A stretch of 64,000 bases of DNA from positions 1 through 64,000 of the forward strand of contig VFIW01000051.1 of assembly GCA_006386115.1 (NCBI GenBank), written 5' to 3'. The stretch is from Globisporangium splendens. Lineage: Eukaryota; Oomycota; Peronosporomycetes; Pythiales; Pythiaceae. Every line of letters starts with the position of its first letter. Position 1 is the stretch's first letter. The position numbers were made by a program, and so were the translations under genes. The notes below the pieces were generated by a model. The model was not told the DNA's origin. It did no database searches and was given only the letters and a program-made list of their open reading frames with translations. Below, one piece after another: positions 10,854-21,223 of the stretch.

Positions 10854-12122
10854 ATGGTCCAACTCACTGCGTTCCTCACTGCGACCGCTCTCGCCACGCT
10901 TGCATTCGTCACAGCGCATCCTGGCCATCCGCACCACGCCATCCGCACCGACGCCGAGGTCGCGCATCGAAAGCTCTTCCAAACCAGCGCGCGCCGTTCC
11001 CTTAAGGCATGCGCGAACTCGCCTCACCTGCGCAAACTCAAGGAGCAGACCGTCGCGAGACGAGCTGCCAAAGCCGAGCAACTCCGTCAAGAGCAAGCCG
11101 CTCGACGACGCCTGAGCGCCTCCACTGTCCTCGCGACGAGCCATAAATCCAACCTCACGGGCGTGACGACGGCCACGGACGCCGCTACGCTCTTTGGAAC
11201 GGACCCAAAGTGCGTCCTCGAACCTGAGGTTACGCAAGGACCGTACTACGTCAGCGGTGAGTTCATCCGCACCGACATCCGCGAAGAACAAGCTGGCATC
11301 GACCTGTACGCAGAGCTCCAGATCATCGACGTGAACTCGTGCACTGCGGTCGAGAACCTCTACGTCGACTTCTGGCACTGCAACTCAACCGGCGTGTACT
11401 CGGGTGTGATCGCGAGCGGCAATGGGAACAGCGCCGACACGACCAACATCGACAAGACTTTCAACCGCGGTCTCGCACCGACGGACTCGAGTGGGATCGT
11501 GTCGTTCACGACGACCTTCCCAGGACACTACACCGGCCGTGCTACACACATCCATGTGCTTGGGTCCCACGATGGCACCGTGCTCGCCAACAAGACCTAC
11601 TCGGGAGGCAAAGCCGCTCACGTCGGCCAGATCTTCTTCGACCAAGATCTTATCACCGAAGTGGAGGCTACGTCCAAGTACGCAGTGAACACTCAGTCCA
11701 TCACACTCAACTCGGCGGACACCATCCTCAGCGAGTCGGCAGCTTCGGGTTTTGACCCTGTCATGGAGTACGTTCTCCTCGGGGACTCGGTCGAAGACGG
11801 TATCTTTGCGTGGATCTCCATCGGTGTTGATACGACGATCTCCAAGACGGTGTCGGCAGCAGCTACGCTCACTGCGAGCGGTGGTGTTGCTGCAAGTGGC
11901 ACTTCTGGTGGAATGGGAGGAGGAAACGCACCGCCTACATCTGGAGTGTCCAGCACTACCAGCAGCAACAGCACCAGTACCACTAGCGGCAACACCACGG
12001 AAACGTCTGGCAGCAGTGGTAGCAGCAGTACGACGGTAACCAGTAGTGCGTCTGTTGCTGTGAGCAGAGCGAGTGCACTATCTGTCGCTGGTTTGCTCGC
12101 TTTCTTGATGCTCTTGCAGTAG
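10854..12122 (+). CDS. D6: secreted intradiol dioxygenase-like protein
   Basis: Intact 422-aa protein. Residues 1-21 are a signal peptide, followed by a mature N-terminus starting HPGHPHH. An Arg/Lys-rich helical stretch follows (about 48-87). The intradiol domain is about 115-335, with KCVLEPEVTQGPYYVSGE at 120-136. Predicted Fe(III) ligands are Tyr182, Tyr226, His232 and His234. Residues 342-405 are Gly-, then Ser/Thr-rich, probably O-glycosylated, and 406-422 form a hydrophobic tail typical of a GPI signal. It probably opens aromatic rings of catechol-like compounds at the cell surface; this is inferred from family only. It is the likely donor of the D3 conversion tract. The mirror copy D6' differs at two residues. 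Confidence 0.93.
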   Translation: MVQLTAFLTATALATLAFVTAHPGHPHHAIRTDAEVAHRKLFQTSARRSLKACANSPHLRKLKEQTVARRAAKAEQLRQEQAARRRLSASTVLATSHKSNLTGVTTATDAATLFGTDPKCVLEPEVTQGPYYVSGEFIRTDIREEQAGIDLYAELQIIDVNSCTAVENLYVDFWHCNSTGVYSGVIASGNGNSADTTNIDKTFNRGLAPTDSSGIVSFTTTFPGHYTGRATHIHVLGSHDGTVLANKTYSGGKAAHVGQIFFDQDLITEVEATSKYAVNTQSITLNSADTILSESAASGFDPVMEYVLLGDSVEDGIFAWISIGVDTTISKTVSAAATLTASGGVAASGTSGGMGGGNAPPTSGVSSTTSSNSTSTTSGNTTETSGSSGSSSTTVTSSASVAVSRASALSVAGLLAFLMLLQ

Positions 12123-12280
12123 GCTGAGGTTCTTTTACCCTGTGTGTGTATAAAGCAAACGACAATTGTTGCATATTTCATTTCAACGATGACAAAAGAG
12201 TAGTTTGAAACATATTTCCGTTGTACTTGGTCGCTATTAGTATTGAGTTTTATTTAAAGCGTTTGCTCTGAAGATGAGAT

Positions 12281-12700
12281 TATGAGAGTGCTGCTATGAA
12301 TCCGCTTAGCACGAGCAATCAATCATCTGTTGGTCAGTCAGATCCGTCTACCAGTAGATTCAAGAATGAATTTGCACCGCTTGTCCGATCTGAGGTAATA
12401 GTGGAGCGCCTCTACCCTCGTTTCCTACAGACTCCTCTGAGCTCTGCTTTTGGATCGTCAGAAACTCGATTAGCTGACAGCGTTGTGCCTCATGGGGAAG
12501 TCAAAGACGAATAGTCGAACTCAACAAAGTGGTTGAAAACTGCACAATGAGAATCTTATTGGCACTGTCGTCCGCGAGCGCAGTGGCAACATCATCAGTT
12601 CATGAAAAGACTTGGATTTCGGCAGGTTTGACGAAATAATTCCCATCCCTTGCACTCTTGAGCACACTCACGTCATCGCATCCAGGTAGTGCCCACTGAT
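12281..12700. other. Unique spacer at the palindrome centre
   Basis: 420 nt between the arms with no internal symmetry that I can see. No transposase, terminal repeats or other recombination element is recognisable. It contains a 72-codon open frame (12296-12514, +) with no recognisable features, and a 30-codon signal-peptide-like ORF listed separately. Confidence 0.8.
12547..12639 (+). CDS. 30-codon signal-peptide-like ORF in spacer
   Basis: MRILLALSSASAVATSSVHE looks like a secretory signal peptide in a favourable start context (cacaATG), but the frame stops after 30 codons. It may be the stump of a secreted-protein gene cut off when the palindrome formed, or chance. Confidence 0.25.
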   Translation: MRILLALSSASAVATSSVHEKTWISAGLTK

Positions 12701-12858
12701 ATCTCATCTTCAGAGCAAACGCTTTAAATAAAACTCAATACTAATAGCGACCAAGTACAACGGAAATATGTTTCAAACTACTCTTTTGTCATCGTTGAAA
12801 TGAAATATGCAACAATTGTCGTTTGCTTTATACACACACAGGATAAAAGAACCTCAGC

Positions 12859-14127
12859 CTACTGCAAGAGCATCAAGAAAGCGAGCAAACCAGCGACAGA
12901 TAGTGCACTCGCTCTGCTCACAGCAACAGACGCACTACTGGTTACCGTCGTACTGCTGCTACCACTGCTGCCAGACGTTTCCGTGGTGTTGCCGCTAGTG
13001 GTACTGGTGCTGTTGCTGCTGGTAGTGCTGGACACTCCAGATGTAGGCGGTGCGTTTCCTCCTCCCATTCCACCAGAAGTGCCACTTGCAGCAACACCAC
13101 CGCTCGCAGTGAGCGTAGCTGCTGCCGACACCGTCTTGGAGATCGTCGTATCAACACCGATGGAGATCCACGCAAAGATACCGTCTTCGACCGAGTCCCC
13201 GAGGAGAACGTACTCCATGACAGGGTCAAAACCCGAAGCTGCCGACTCGCTGAGGATGGTGTCCGCCGAGTTGAGTGTGATGGACTGAGTGTTCACTGCG
13301 TACTTGGACGTAGCCTCCACTTCGGTGATAAGATCTTGGTCGAAGAAGATCTGGCCGACGTGAGCGGCTTTGCCTCCCGAGTAGGTCTTGTTGGCGAGCA
13401 CGGTGCCATCGTGGGACCCAAGCACATGGATGTGTGTAGCACGGCCGGTGTAGTGTCCTGGGAAGGTCGTCGCGAACGACACGATCCCACTCGAGTCCGT
13501 CGGTGCGAGACCGCGGTTGAAAGTCTTGTCGATGTTGGTCGTGTCGGCGCTGTTCCCATTGCCGCTCGCGATCACACCCGAGTACACGCCGGTTGAGTTG
13601 CAGTGCCAGAAGTCGACGTAGAGGTTCTCGACCGCAGTGCACGAGTTCACGTCGATGATCTGGAGCTCTGCGTACAGGTCGATGCCAGCTTGTTCTTCGC
13701 GGATGTCGGTGCGGATGAACTCACCGCTGACGTAGTACGGTCCTTGCGTAACCTCAGGTTCGAGGACGCACTTTGGGTCCGTTCCAAAGAGCGTAGCGGC
13801 GTCCGTGGCCGTCGTCACGCCCGTGAGGTTGGATTTATGGCTCGTCGCGAGGACAGTGGAGGCGCTCAGGCGTCGTCGAGCGGCTTGCTCTTGACGGAGT
13901 TGCTCGGCTTTGGCAGCTCGTCTCGCGACGGTCTGCTCCTTGAGTTTGCGCAGGTGAGGCGAGTTCGCGCATGCCTTAAGGGAACGGTGCGCGCTGGTTT
14001 GGAAGAGCTTTCGATGCGCGACCTCGGCGTCGGTGCGGATGGCGTGGTGCGGATGGCCAGGATGCGCTGTGACGAATGCAAGCGTGGCGAGAGCGGTCGC
14101 AGTGAGGAACGCAGTGAGTTGGACCAT
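12859..14127 (-). CDS. D6': secreted intradiol dioxygenase-like protein
   Basis: Mirror of D6, 422 aa, with the same signal peptide, HPGHPHH mature start, Tyr182, Tyr226, His232, His234 and GPI-like tail. It differs from D6 at two visible residues: Arg47 becomes His, and Thr219 becomes Ala just before the PGHYTGR motif. These differences show that the two arms are not literally the same sequence printed twice in this inner part. Core promoter at 14178-14195. Confidence 0.93.
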   Translation of the reverse strand: MVQLTAFLTATALATLAFVTAHPGHPHHAIRTDAEVAHRKLFQTSAHRSLKACANSPHLRKLKEQTVARRAAKAEQLRQEQAARRRLSASTVLATSHKSNLTGVTTATDAATLFGTDPKCVLEPEVTQGPYYVSGEFIRTDIREEQAGIDLYAELQIIDVNSCTAVENLYVDFWHCNSTGVYSGVIASGNGNSADTTNIDKTFNRGLAPTDSSGIVSFATTFPGHYTGRATHIHVLGSHDGTVLANKTYSGGKAAHVGQIFFDQDLITEVEATSKYAVNTQSITLNSADTILSESAASGFDPVMEYVLLGDSVEDGIFAWISIGVDTTISKTVSAAATLTASGGVAASGTSGGMGGGNAPPTSGVSSTTSSNSTSTTSGNTTETSGSSGSSSTTVTSSASVAVSRASALSVAGLLAFLMLLQ

Positions 14128-15279
14128 TGTGGCAGAGCTTTCTTCGAAAGAAGCGGGGGTTGATCTTTCCGATGGACGGTAAATCTGGAAATGAGTGGAA
14201 AGGTGATCGCTCCAGTAGCAGCAGCACAGTAATGGGAAGTCATGTCAGTCGGTGACAACTCTTCGTATGCGATGTTTTCTGGACATGTCCCTTTTCTGTG
14301 CATCAGTTAAACCCCCAGAAGACTAACCTGACGAGACTCTCGTGCCACCGTAAACCGAAATTAAAACGATGTGCAAGATTTGATCAGCAGGTGCATAAAC
14401 GAGCCAAGTGGTCTAGTCATGTGTGACAGTGCGTACATTATTTGAGCTCGCCTCATTCCTCGAGTCACACACCGCAAAAATTTCTCCACTCGTCGACCGA
14501 GCAGACTCCAGCGCAGCTTCTGCGTGCTTGCTTTTCATTGCAGTATAGGACGTTCAAGCTGGATGGGACCTCCGCTGTCCTTCTTTCCTATGTGTTTGCG
14601 ACATCCTATTGTGATCGCCGTTTTGGAGGTCCATCTTGTGTGTTAGACAGACACTGTTTTGGTGGAGACGCATGATGGGACGTCTCGGAGAGAGGTGGCA
14701 GGGAGGATATCGATTCCGTAAAACACACACACAAAATACAAAAATCGTGGTGTGCATTGCAGCACCTCAGAGCTTAACCACGGAGGTTTGTTGCCTGGAT
14801 GGCGAGGGCCAAGGTGGCAAGAGCAAGAGGGCTCATGCCGCGTGATGCCTTCATAATGAAGTTGGTGGTAGATTGCTTGTACATGAGGTGGATGGCATGT
14901 AGCATGGTGCTGATGACCTTGTGGAGTGTGTACCAAACGGTAAAATAGACTCGATGGTCTTCGTCGGACACCGCCATTTGACACGATCAATTATTACAAA
15001 AGGTCTATCGTCCGAGTGTGTTTTGGCTTGACGAAGTACTTCAGAGCGTTCATTCACACCGCCACCAAATCGACATTTGTTACACAGAAACAACGAGCAC
15101 AATGTTATTTGGACAAAAGAGAGTAAATCGGATCAAAAATGGACCCTTAACATCAATCCAAGGTTTTGCTGAAAAAAATGATGTTATAAGTATACAAGAG
15201 CAGACGCTTCGGTATCCCTTCAATCGAACACAACTATGCTCTAGGAATATCACTACACCGTCAAACATTCGTTTCTCGC
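14128..15279. other. Intergenic region between D6' and D5'
   Basis: Mirror of 9702-10853. It contains the D6' core promoter and no other supported feature. Confidence 0.5.
14178..14195 (-). promoter_or_regulatory. Core promoter of D6'
   Basis: Minus-strand CTCATTTCCAGATTTACC, identical to the D6 promoter block. Confidence 0.65.
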
Positions 15280-16575
15280 TTACACGCGACGAGATTGCAC
15301 ACACGCGCTCGGAGCCGAGGTGGTCGATGCCTCTGAAGCAGCGGACGATGAGCTAGTGGTCGAAGCAGCAGTAGGAGCCGTCACTTCCGACGATGCAGGA
15401 GCACCGCCCACGCTTCCAGAAGGTGGTGGTCCCATGCTGCCGCCGCCGAAACCAGATCCGCTTGGAGGAGCTCCGCCCATGCTACCCGATGGACCGTTGC
15501 CACCACCACCGCTCATACCGTTCGACGCATTCATCACGCCACCGTCCGCCGTCAGCGTCGCCGCGCCAGTCACCGTCTTCGAGATCGTCATGTCGACACC
15601 CACCGAGATCCACGCGAACACGCCGTCTTCGATCGAGTCTCCGAGCAAAGCGTACTCCATGACCGGGTCAAATCCCGACGCCGTCTCCTCCGCGAAAATC
15701 GAGTCGGCCGAGTTGAGCGTGAGGGACTGCTTGTTGACGCTGTAGGCCGACGTCGCCTCCACCTCGGTGATAAGATCTTGGTCGAAGAAGAGCTGACCGA
15801 CGCTCGCGGTCTTGCCCCCCGAGTACGTGTTGTTCGCGAGCACGGTGCCGTCGTGCTGTCCGAGGATGTGGATGTGGGTCGCGCGGGACGTGTAGTGGCC
15901 TGGGAACGTCGTGATGAAGTTGACGAGTCCGTCGGCGTCCGTTGGCGCGAGACCGCGGTTGAAGGTCTTGTCGACGTTGGTCAAGTCGGAGCTGTCGCCG
16001 TTGCCGCTCGCGACCACACCGGCGTAGACCCCCGTGGAGTTGCAGTGCCAGAAGTCGACGTAGTAGTCTTCCACGGGGGTGCACGTGTTGACGTCGATGA
16101 ACTGGATCTCGGCGTACAGGTCGACGCCGGCTTGGGTCTCGCGGATGTCGTTGCGGATGAGCTCACCCGTGACGTAGTACGGTCCCTGGGTGACCTCGGG
16201 TTCGAGGATGCACTTGGGGTCGGTTCCGAAGAGCGTGGTCGGGTCCGTGTCCACGGTGACGTCGGTGAGGTTGGTCTTGTGGCTCGTGGCGAGCACGTCG
16301 GCAGCAGCGAGGCGTCGACGCGCGGCTTGTTCTTGGCGGAGTTGCTGCACCTTGGCGGCACGGCGCGCGACGGTGCGTTCCTGGAGCTTGCGAGCGTGGG
16401 GCGAGTTGGCGCAGGCCTTGAGGGAGCGCTGGGCATTGGCGTGGAAGAGCTTGCGGTGGGCGATCTCGGCGGCGGACTTGACGTGGTGCTGCTGACCAGG
16501 GTGGGCCGAGACTGAGTCGGAGAGCGCGAAGGTGGCGAGAGCGGCCGCGCCGAGGAGGGTAGAGAGGTGAACCAT
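15280..16575 (-). CDS. D5': secreted intradiol dioxygenase-like protein
   Basis: Intact 431-aa counterpart of the degraded left-arm D5. It has the same layout as D4: signal peptide, HPGQQHH mature start, KCILEPEVTQGPYYVTGE, Tyr in STGVYAG, the PGHYTSRATHIHI ligand block and a Gly/Ser/Pro-rich non-hydrophobic tail. It differs from D4' by one Gly/Ser in the tail. It is divergent to D4' across 1.5 kb, with mirrored promoters (16656-16673 here and 18008-18025 for D4'). Confidence 0.93.
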   Translation of the reverse strand: MVHLSTLLGAAALATFALSDSVSAHPGQQHHVKSAAEIAHRKLFHANAQRSLKACANSPHARKLQERTVARRAAKVQQLRQEQAARRRLAAADVLATSHKTNLTDVTVDTDPTTLFGTDPKCILEPEVTQGPYYVTGELIRNDIRETQAGVDLYAEIQFIDVNTCTPVEDYYVDFWHCNSTGVYAGVVASGNGDSSDLTNVDKTFNRGLAPTDADGLVNFITTFPGHYTSRATHIHILGQHDGTVLANNTYSGGKTASVGQLFFDQDLITEVEATSAYSVNKQSLTLNSADSIFAEETASGFDPVMEYALLGDSIEDGVFAWISVGVDMTISKTVTGAATLTADGGVMNASNGMSGGGGNGPSGSMGGAPPSGSGFGGGSMGPPPSGSVGGAPASSEVTAPTAASTTSSSSAASEASTTSAPSACVQSRRV

Positions 16576-16655
16576 TCCGCTAACGAGGTAGGTGAGAAGG
16601 TTCTTGTTGGTGATGCGGAGGAGCTCCTTGTTGCTGGTGGTCTTGTGTGGCCGAA

Positions 16656-16673
16656 GGCAAATTGTGGAATGAG
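16656..16673 (-). promoter_or_regulatory. Core promoter of D5'
   Basis: Minus-strand CTCATTCCACAATTTGCC, the same initiator plus flanking block as D4. Confidence 0.75.
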
Positions 16674-18007
16674 TTGGAGACTGAGTGAAATACGTCGTGG
16701 AATGGTATCTTGTCGAGACGATTGCCGGATGTCTGTCTTGGTCTAATAAACAAGTAATCTTGCCGTTGGTTCATTTGCTATCCACGCCCTCTATTTTGTG
16801 GTGCTCTGTTAGGAATCCAGGCACTTCTATCTCTATAGAAGAATCGATGTGAGTCCGTGTGTCTCCCGACGATCGTGCGATCTGTTTGGAACAGCTGAGA
16901 CGACGAGCCCACTTGGATCTCCAGAACGTCGAGTTGAGAACTCGGTGCAAGAGAAAGGACAGTTGTGGAATGTGTCCATATGCGCATCTCATGCTCGGTC
17001 CGTAGGACTCGAGACCAGCACGTCAGATCTGAGCGGTTGCGTGGACAGGCACTTGCCGAATCGAACGCTCGGCTGTGTTGTTGTGCGGCTGCATTAATCG
17101 TGGGCTATTAATAATATACTCCGGTTCGCTCTGAACAAACAGTTAACACCGTCGCTCGCAATTCTTGGAATAATTTAGACTATCTTGTCAAACTGGCAGC
17201 ACCTTAGAGGAGAAATCTTGTGCGGTGTATCGATTCATTGTTTCCTAACTTCAAATTCACCCATTTGTTTTGCCCATGTCCGTCACGCTCTGATTGGGTT
17301 GTGCCTCGATATGACTTTGTAATCCATATTCATACCCAATCGCAGACACCTCGTCGTCGCCTTTGATGGCGTGCAGAAGGAAGCATGCCAGGCGTTTGCG
17401 GCTCAACTTCATGTCCACGTCCGTGGAGGTCCGGTTCGAGGTGCGTTTGGGGGATGAAAGGATTCTATACTCTGGACTCCAGAGTGTGTGTGTGCTGTGC
17501 AGCCCAGCAGGTGTGTGAAAGGGATAGGGCTACACTTATATCAGAGCATAGAGGTCGAGCAAATCGGAATCGGATATAACATATACTATAAAGGTACGAC
17601 AAGTCGAAGCTGCCATATTCAAGAAATTGTTTGCGCGCAGCTTTGCTTGCATCAAACAATCTGAGGTTGCATTGCGTTTGTCGTTTTATTCACCAAAAAT
17701 GCGTCCATCTTGTCCAACGGCTGACACATGCTACCGACAGTGCCATTTTCGTTTTGCTGTCCACGAGATCAACAGTGCAGAAAAAAGGCGCTTTCAGCGA
17801 CCTCGATCTCGTTGATCCTCATCAAACTGAACCAACGGGATTTGCAGATGACACCGTCCGAATTGCAGATCGACCACCTACGAGCCACAAAACACAAGAA
17901 CTAGTCAGTGACTAACGGCAAGATTACTTGTTTATTAGACCAAGACAGACATCCGGCAATCGTCTCGACAAGATACCATTCCACGACGTATTTCACTCAG
18001 TCTCCAA

Positions 18008-18025
18008 CTCATTCCACAATTTGCC
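18008..18025 (+). promoter_or_regulatory. Core promoter of D4'
   Basis: CTCATTCCACAATTTGCC, about 80-95 nt upstream of the ATG at 18106. Confidence 0.75.
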
Positions 18026-18105
18026 TTCGGCCACACAAGACCACCAGCAACAAGGAGCTCCTCCGCATCACCAACAAGAACCTTCTCACCTACCTCGTTA
18101 GCGGA

Positions 18106-19401
18106 ATGGTTCACCTCTCTACCCTCCTCGGCGCGGCCGCTCTCGCCACCTTCGCGCTCTCCGACTCAGTCTCGGCCCACCCTGGTCAGCAGCACCACGT
18201 CAAGTCCGCCGCCGAGATCGCCCACCGCAAGCTCTTCCACGCCAATGCCCAGCGCTCCCTCAAGGCCTGCGCCAACTCGCCCCACGCTCGCAAGCTCCAG
18301 GAACGCACCGTCGCGCGCCGTGCCGCCAAGGTGCAGCAACTCCGCCAAGAACAAGCCGCGCGTCGACGCCTCGCTGCTGCCGACGTGCTCGCCACGAGCC
18401 ACAAGACCAACCTCACCGACGTCACCGTGGACACGGACCCAACCACGCTCTTCGGAACCGACCCCAAGTGCATCCTCGAACCCGAGGTCACCCAGGGACC
18501 GTACTACGTCACGGGTGAGCTCATCCGCAACGACATCCGCGAGACCCAAGCCGGCGTCGACCTGTACGCCGAGATCCAGTTCATCGACGTCAACACGTGC
18601 ACCCCCGTGGAAGACTACTACGTCGACTTCTGGCACTGCAACTCCACGGGGGTCTACGCCGGTGTGGTCGCGAGCGGCAACGGCGACAGCTCCGACTTGA
18701 CCAACGTCGACAAGACCTTCAACCGCGGTCTCGCGCCAACGGACGCCGACGGACTCGTCAACTTCATCACGACGTTCCCAGGCCACTACACGTCCCGCGC
18801 GACCCACATCCACATCCTCGGACAGCACGACGGCACCGTGCTCGCGAACAACACGTACTCGGGGGGCAAGACCGCGAGCGTCGGTCAGCTCTTCTTCGAC
18901 CAAGATCTTATCACCGAGGTGGAGGCGACGTCGGCCTACAGCGTCAACAAGCAGTCCCTCACGCTCAACTCGGCCGACTCGATTTTCGCGGAGGAGACGG
19001 CGTCGGGATTTGACCCGGTCATGGAGTACGCTTTGCTCGGAGACTCGATCGAAGACGGCGTGTTCGCGTGGATCTCGGTTGGTGTCGACATGACGATCTC
19101 GAAGACGGTGACTGGCGCGGCGACGCTGACGGCGGACGGTGGCGTGATGAACGCGTCGAACGGTATGAGCGGTGGTGGTGGCAACGGTCCATCGGGCAGC
19201 ATGGGCGGAGCTCCTCCAAGCGGATCTGGTTTCGGCGGCGGCAGCATGGGACCACCACCTTCTGGAAGCGTGAGCGGTGCTCCTGCGTCGTCGGAAGTGA
19301 CGGCTCCTACTGCTGCTTCGACCACTAGCTCGTCGTCCGCCGCTTCGGAAGCATCGACCACCTCGGCTCCGAGTGCGTGTGTGCAATCTCGTCGCGTGTA
19401 G
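18106..19401 (+). CDS. D4': secreted intradiol dioxygenase-like protein
   Basis: Mirror of D4 with an identical 431-aa translation. The ATG at 18106 is preferred over the upstream in-frame ATG at 17908 because it begins the signal peptide and lies downstream of the promoter block. Predicted ligands and tail are as in D4. It is the nested-palindrome partner of D5'. Confidence 0.92.
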   Translation: MVHLSTLLGAAALATFALSDSVSAHPGQQHHVKSAAEIAHRKLFHANAQRSLKACANSPHARKLQERTVARRAAKVQQLRQEQAARRRLAAADVLATSHKTNLTDVTVDTDPTTLFGTDPKCILEPEVTQGPYYVTGELIRNDIRETQAGVDLYAEIQFIDVNTCTPVEDYYVDFWHCNSTGVYAGVVASGNGDSSDLTNVDKTFNRGLAPTDADGLVNFITTFPGHYTSRATHIHILGQHDGTVLANNTYSGGKTASVGQLFFDQDLITEVEATSAYSVNKQSLTLNSADSIFAEETASGFDPVMEYALLGDSIEDGVFAWISVGVDMTISKTVTGAATLTADGGVMNASNGMSGGGGNGPSGSMGGAPPSGSGFGGGSMGPPPSGSVSGAPASSEVTAPTAASTTSSSSAASEASTTSAPSACVQSRRV

Positions 19402-19963
19402 CTAAGAAGTGAGTGTTTTGTGGTGTGAGATATTCCCCTCGGGAAAACGATTCCTGCGATTGTGGAGATAGCATGGTGACTGTTCTTGTAAGCATACAAC
19501 TACATTTTTGATGCGAATTTGGATCGACTAAAGTAGTTGAGACAGCTGATTCAGTTACAGTCGTGCAAGTTTTTCTTCCATCTCAAATGAAGTCCAATTG
19601 TTTAAATGTCCGTGTGCTTGACGATGGTTCCCATTTTTCATTTTCTGAAACGTTGAAGCCAAGAGTAAAGTGGCAGTAGATTTCAGTTACTTGGTATGAG
19701 ATTTGTTCTGCCTGGTCGCTAAATGTGGCTCTTTTGTTGCTGTTTCAGCGTCATGGCGGAATATCAACGTTTGAATAGAAACGATACACTGCGTCTAAAA
19801 ACAGCTGGTTTGGGGAGGAGAAGCACGTCAAGTTATACGCTGACAAATTCAAGTTCTCTGCCATGGCCAAAGAAGTTGTCAGGAGAACGGAGATCACTTT
19901 GCAGTTTCCCTCTAGCGGGTACAAAACGTAAACTACGCGCTGCAGCACACTGCCTGTCGAGCC
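19402..19963. other. Intergenic region between D4' and D3'
   Basis: Mirror of 4983-5544; no supported gene. Confidence 0.6.
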
Positions 19964-21223
19964 ATGGCTCAGATCGGCAACTTCCTCACCGCAATCGCAC
20001 TGTGTGCTTTTGCTCTTGCCAACTTGACATCAGCTCACCCGGGCGACGAACCAAGCCATGTGCATTCAGTCACTGCAAGTGAACAGCGACGACTTTTGGT
20101 GGAGACTAGCAAGAGATCCCTTGCAGCGTGTGCCAACTCTCCTCATGTCAGAAAGCTCCAAGAGCAAATCCATAACCAGCGCATGCTGAAGGTAGAGCAA
20201 CTACAACAAGAGCAAGCTACCAGGCGGCTGACTGCGGCAACTGTGCTTGCAACGAACCATCAGTCCGACCTTACTGGGATAAGTGTCTCCTCAAGCCCAA
20301 GCGTTCTCTTCGGAACTACTCCAAAGTGTGTCTTGGAACCCGAAGTCACCCAAGGACCGTACTACGTAAGTGGCGAGCTGATCTGCAACGATATCCGTGA
20401 AATCAGCCCGGAATCAATCTGTACGTCGACCTCCAGATGATCGACATAAACTCGTTCAAACCAGTTCAGAACCTCTACGTGGACTTCTGGCATTGCAACA
20501 CCACAGGGGTCTACGCTGGCGTAATCGCAGAAGGAAATGGCAACAGCAAAGACACGACCAACATCGACAAGACTTTCAACCGCGGTCTCGCACCGACGGA
20601 CTCGAGTGGGATCGTGTCGTTCACGACGACCTTCCCAGGACACTACACCGGCCGTGCTACACACATCCATGTGCTTGGGTCCCACGATGGCACCGTGCTC
20701 GCCAACAAGACCTACTCGGGAGGCAAAGCCGCTCACGTCGGCCAGATCTTCTTCGACCAAGATCTTATCACCGAAGTGGAGGCTACGTCCAAGTACGCAG
20801 TGAACACTCAGTCCATCACACTCAACTCGGCGGACACCATCCTCAGCGAGTCGGCAGCTTCGGGTTTTGACCCTGTCATGGAGTACGTTCTCCTCGGGGA
20901 CTCGGTCGAAGACGGTATCTTTGCGTGGATCTCCATCGGTGTTGATACGACGATCTCCAAGACGGTGTCGGCAGCAGCTACGCTCACTGCGAGCGATGGT
21001 CGCAGCGAGTGGTGCCTCTGATGGTATGAAAGGGGCTAATGAACGTACTTCGCCTGAAACGCCCAGCACCACCACCGGCAGCAGCAATACCAGCAGTAAC
21101 AGCAACAGTAATAGCCCTGCGGCAACGGTAGTCAGCGGGTCTCCAGTTGCCTCCAGCGGCACCAGCAGCTACTGTCGCTGGGTCCATTCGCATGACAGTA
21201 TCGTTGTTGCAGTAGGTTTTTGA
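19964..21223 (+). pseudogene. D3': intradiol dioxygenase-like, two frameshifts
   Basis: Exact mirror of D3. The first frame (19964-20440) has the signal peptide and N-terminal half. The second (ending 21021) has NTTGVYAG and PGHYTGRATHIHV. The Ser/Thr-rich tail continues in a third frame to 21223. Both breaks are at the same bases as in the left arm. Confidence 0.85.

Larger units (their letters stand above)
1..12280. repeat. Left arm of giant inverted repeat
   Basis: Reverse complement of 12701-24945. Positions pair as p+q=24946 from 1 to about 8330 and as p+q=24981 from about 9700 to 12280, so the left arm holds 35 extra bases in the degraded D5 locus. Every reading frame compared in 1-8330 translates identically in the mirror. 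The inner part has a few substitutions (near 10990, 11516 and 12141). The inner edge is sharp at aagatgagat (12271-12280). The arm is still paired at base 1, so it continues beyond the window. Confidence 0.95.
15280..16767 (-). repeat. Nested inverted repeat, D5' arm
   Basis: Reverse complement of 17914-19401 (p+q=34681). It spans 1488 nt, exactly from the dioxygenase stop codon to about 190 nt upstream of the ATG, so it includes the core promoter. The edges are abrupt on both sides. The left palindrome arm holds the same pair at 5545-7032 and 8179-9701. Confidence 0.93.
16576..18105. other. Divergent intergenic region between D5' and D4'
   Basis: Two mirrored promoters flank a 1146-nt spacer (16768-17913). 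There is no supported ORF. Confidence 0.6.
17914..19401 (+). repeat. Nested inverted repeat, D4' arm
   Basis: Partner of 15280-16767, separated by a 1146-nt spacer. The two encoded proteins differ at one visible residue, Ser versus Gly in the Gly/Pro-rich tail. The inverted gene duplication must predate the larger palindrome, because both large arms contain it. Confidence 0.93.

Noticed and set aside
12281..12700. Transposon or recombinase at the palindrome centre
   Set aside because: No terminal repeats, target duplication or transposase-like ORF in the 420 nt.
17908..18105. 66-codon N-terminal extension of D4'
   Set aside because: Open in frame but includes the core promoter and precedes a clear signal peptide; more likely untranslated leader.
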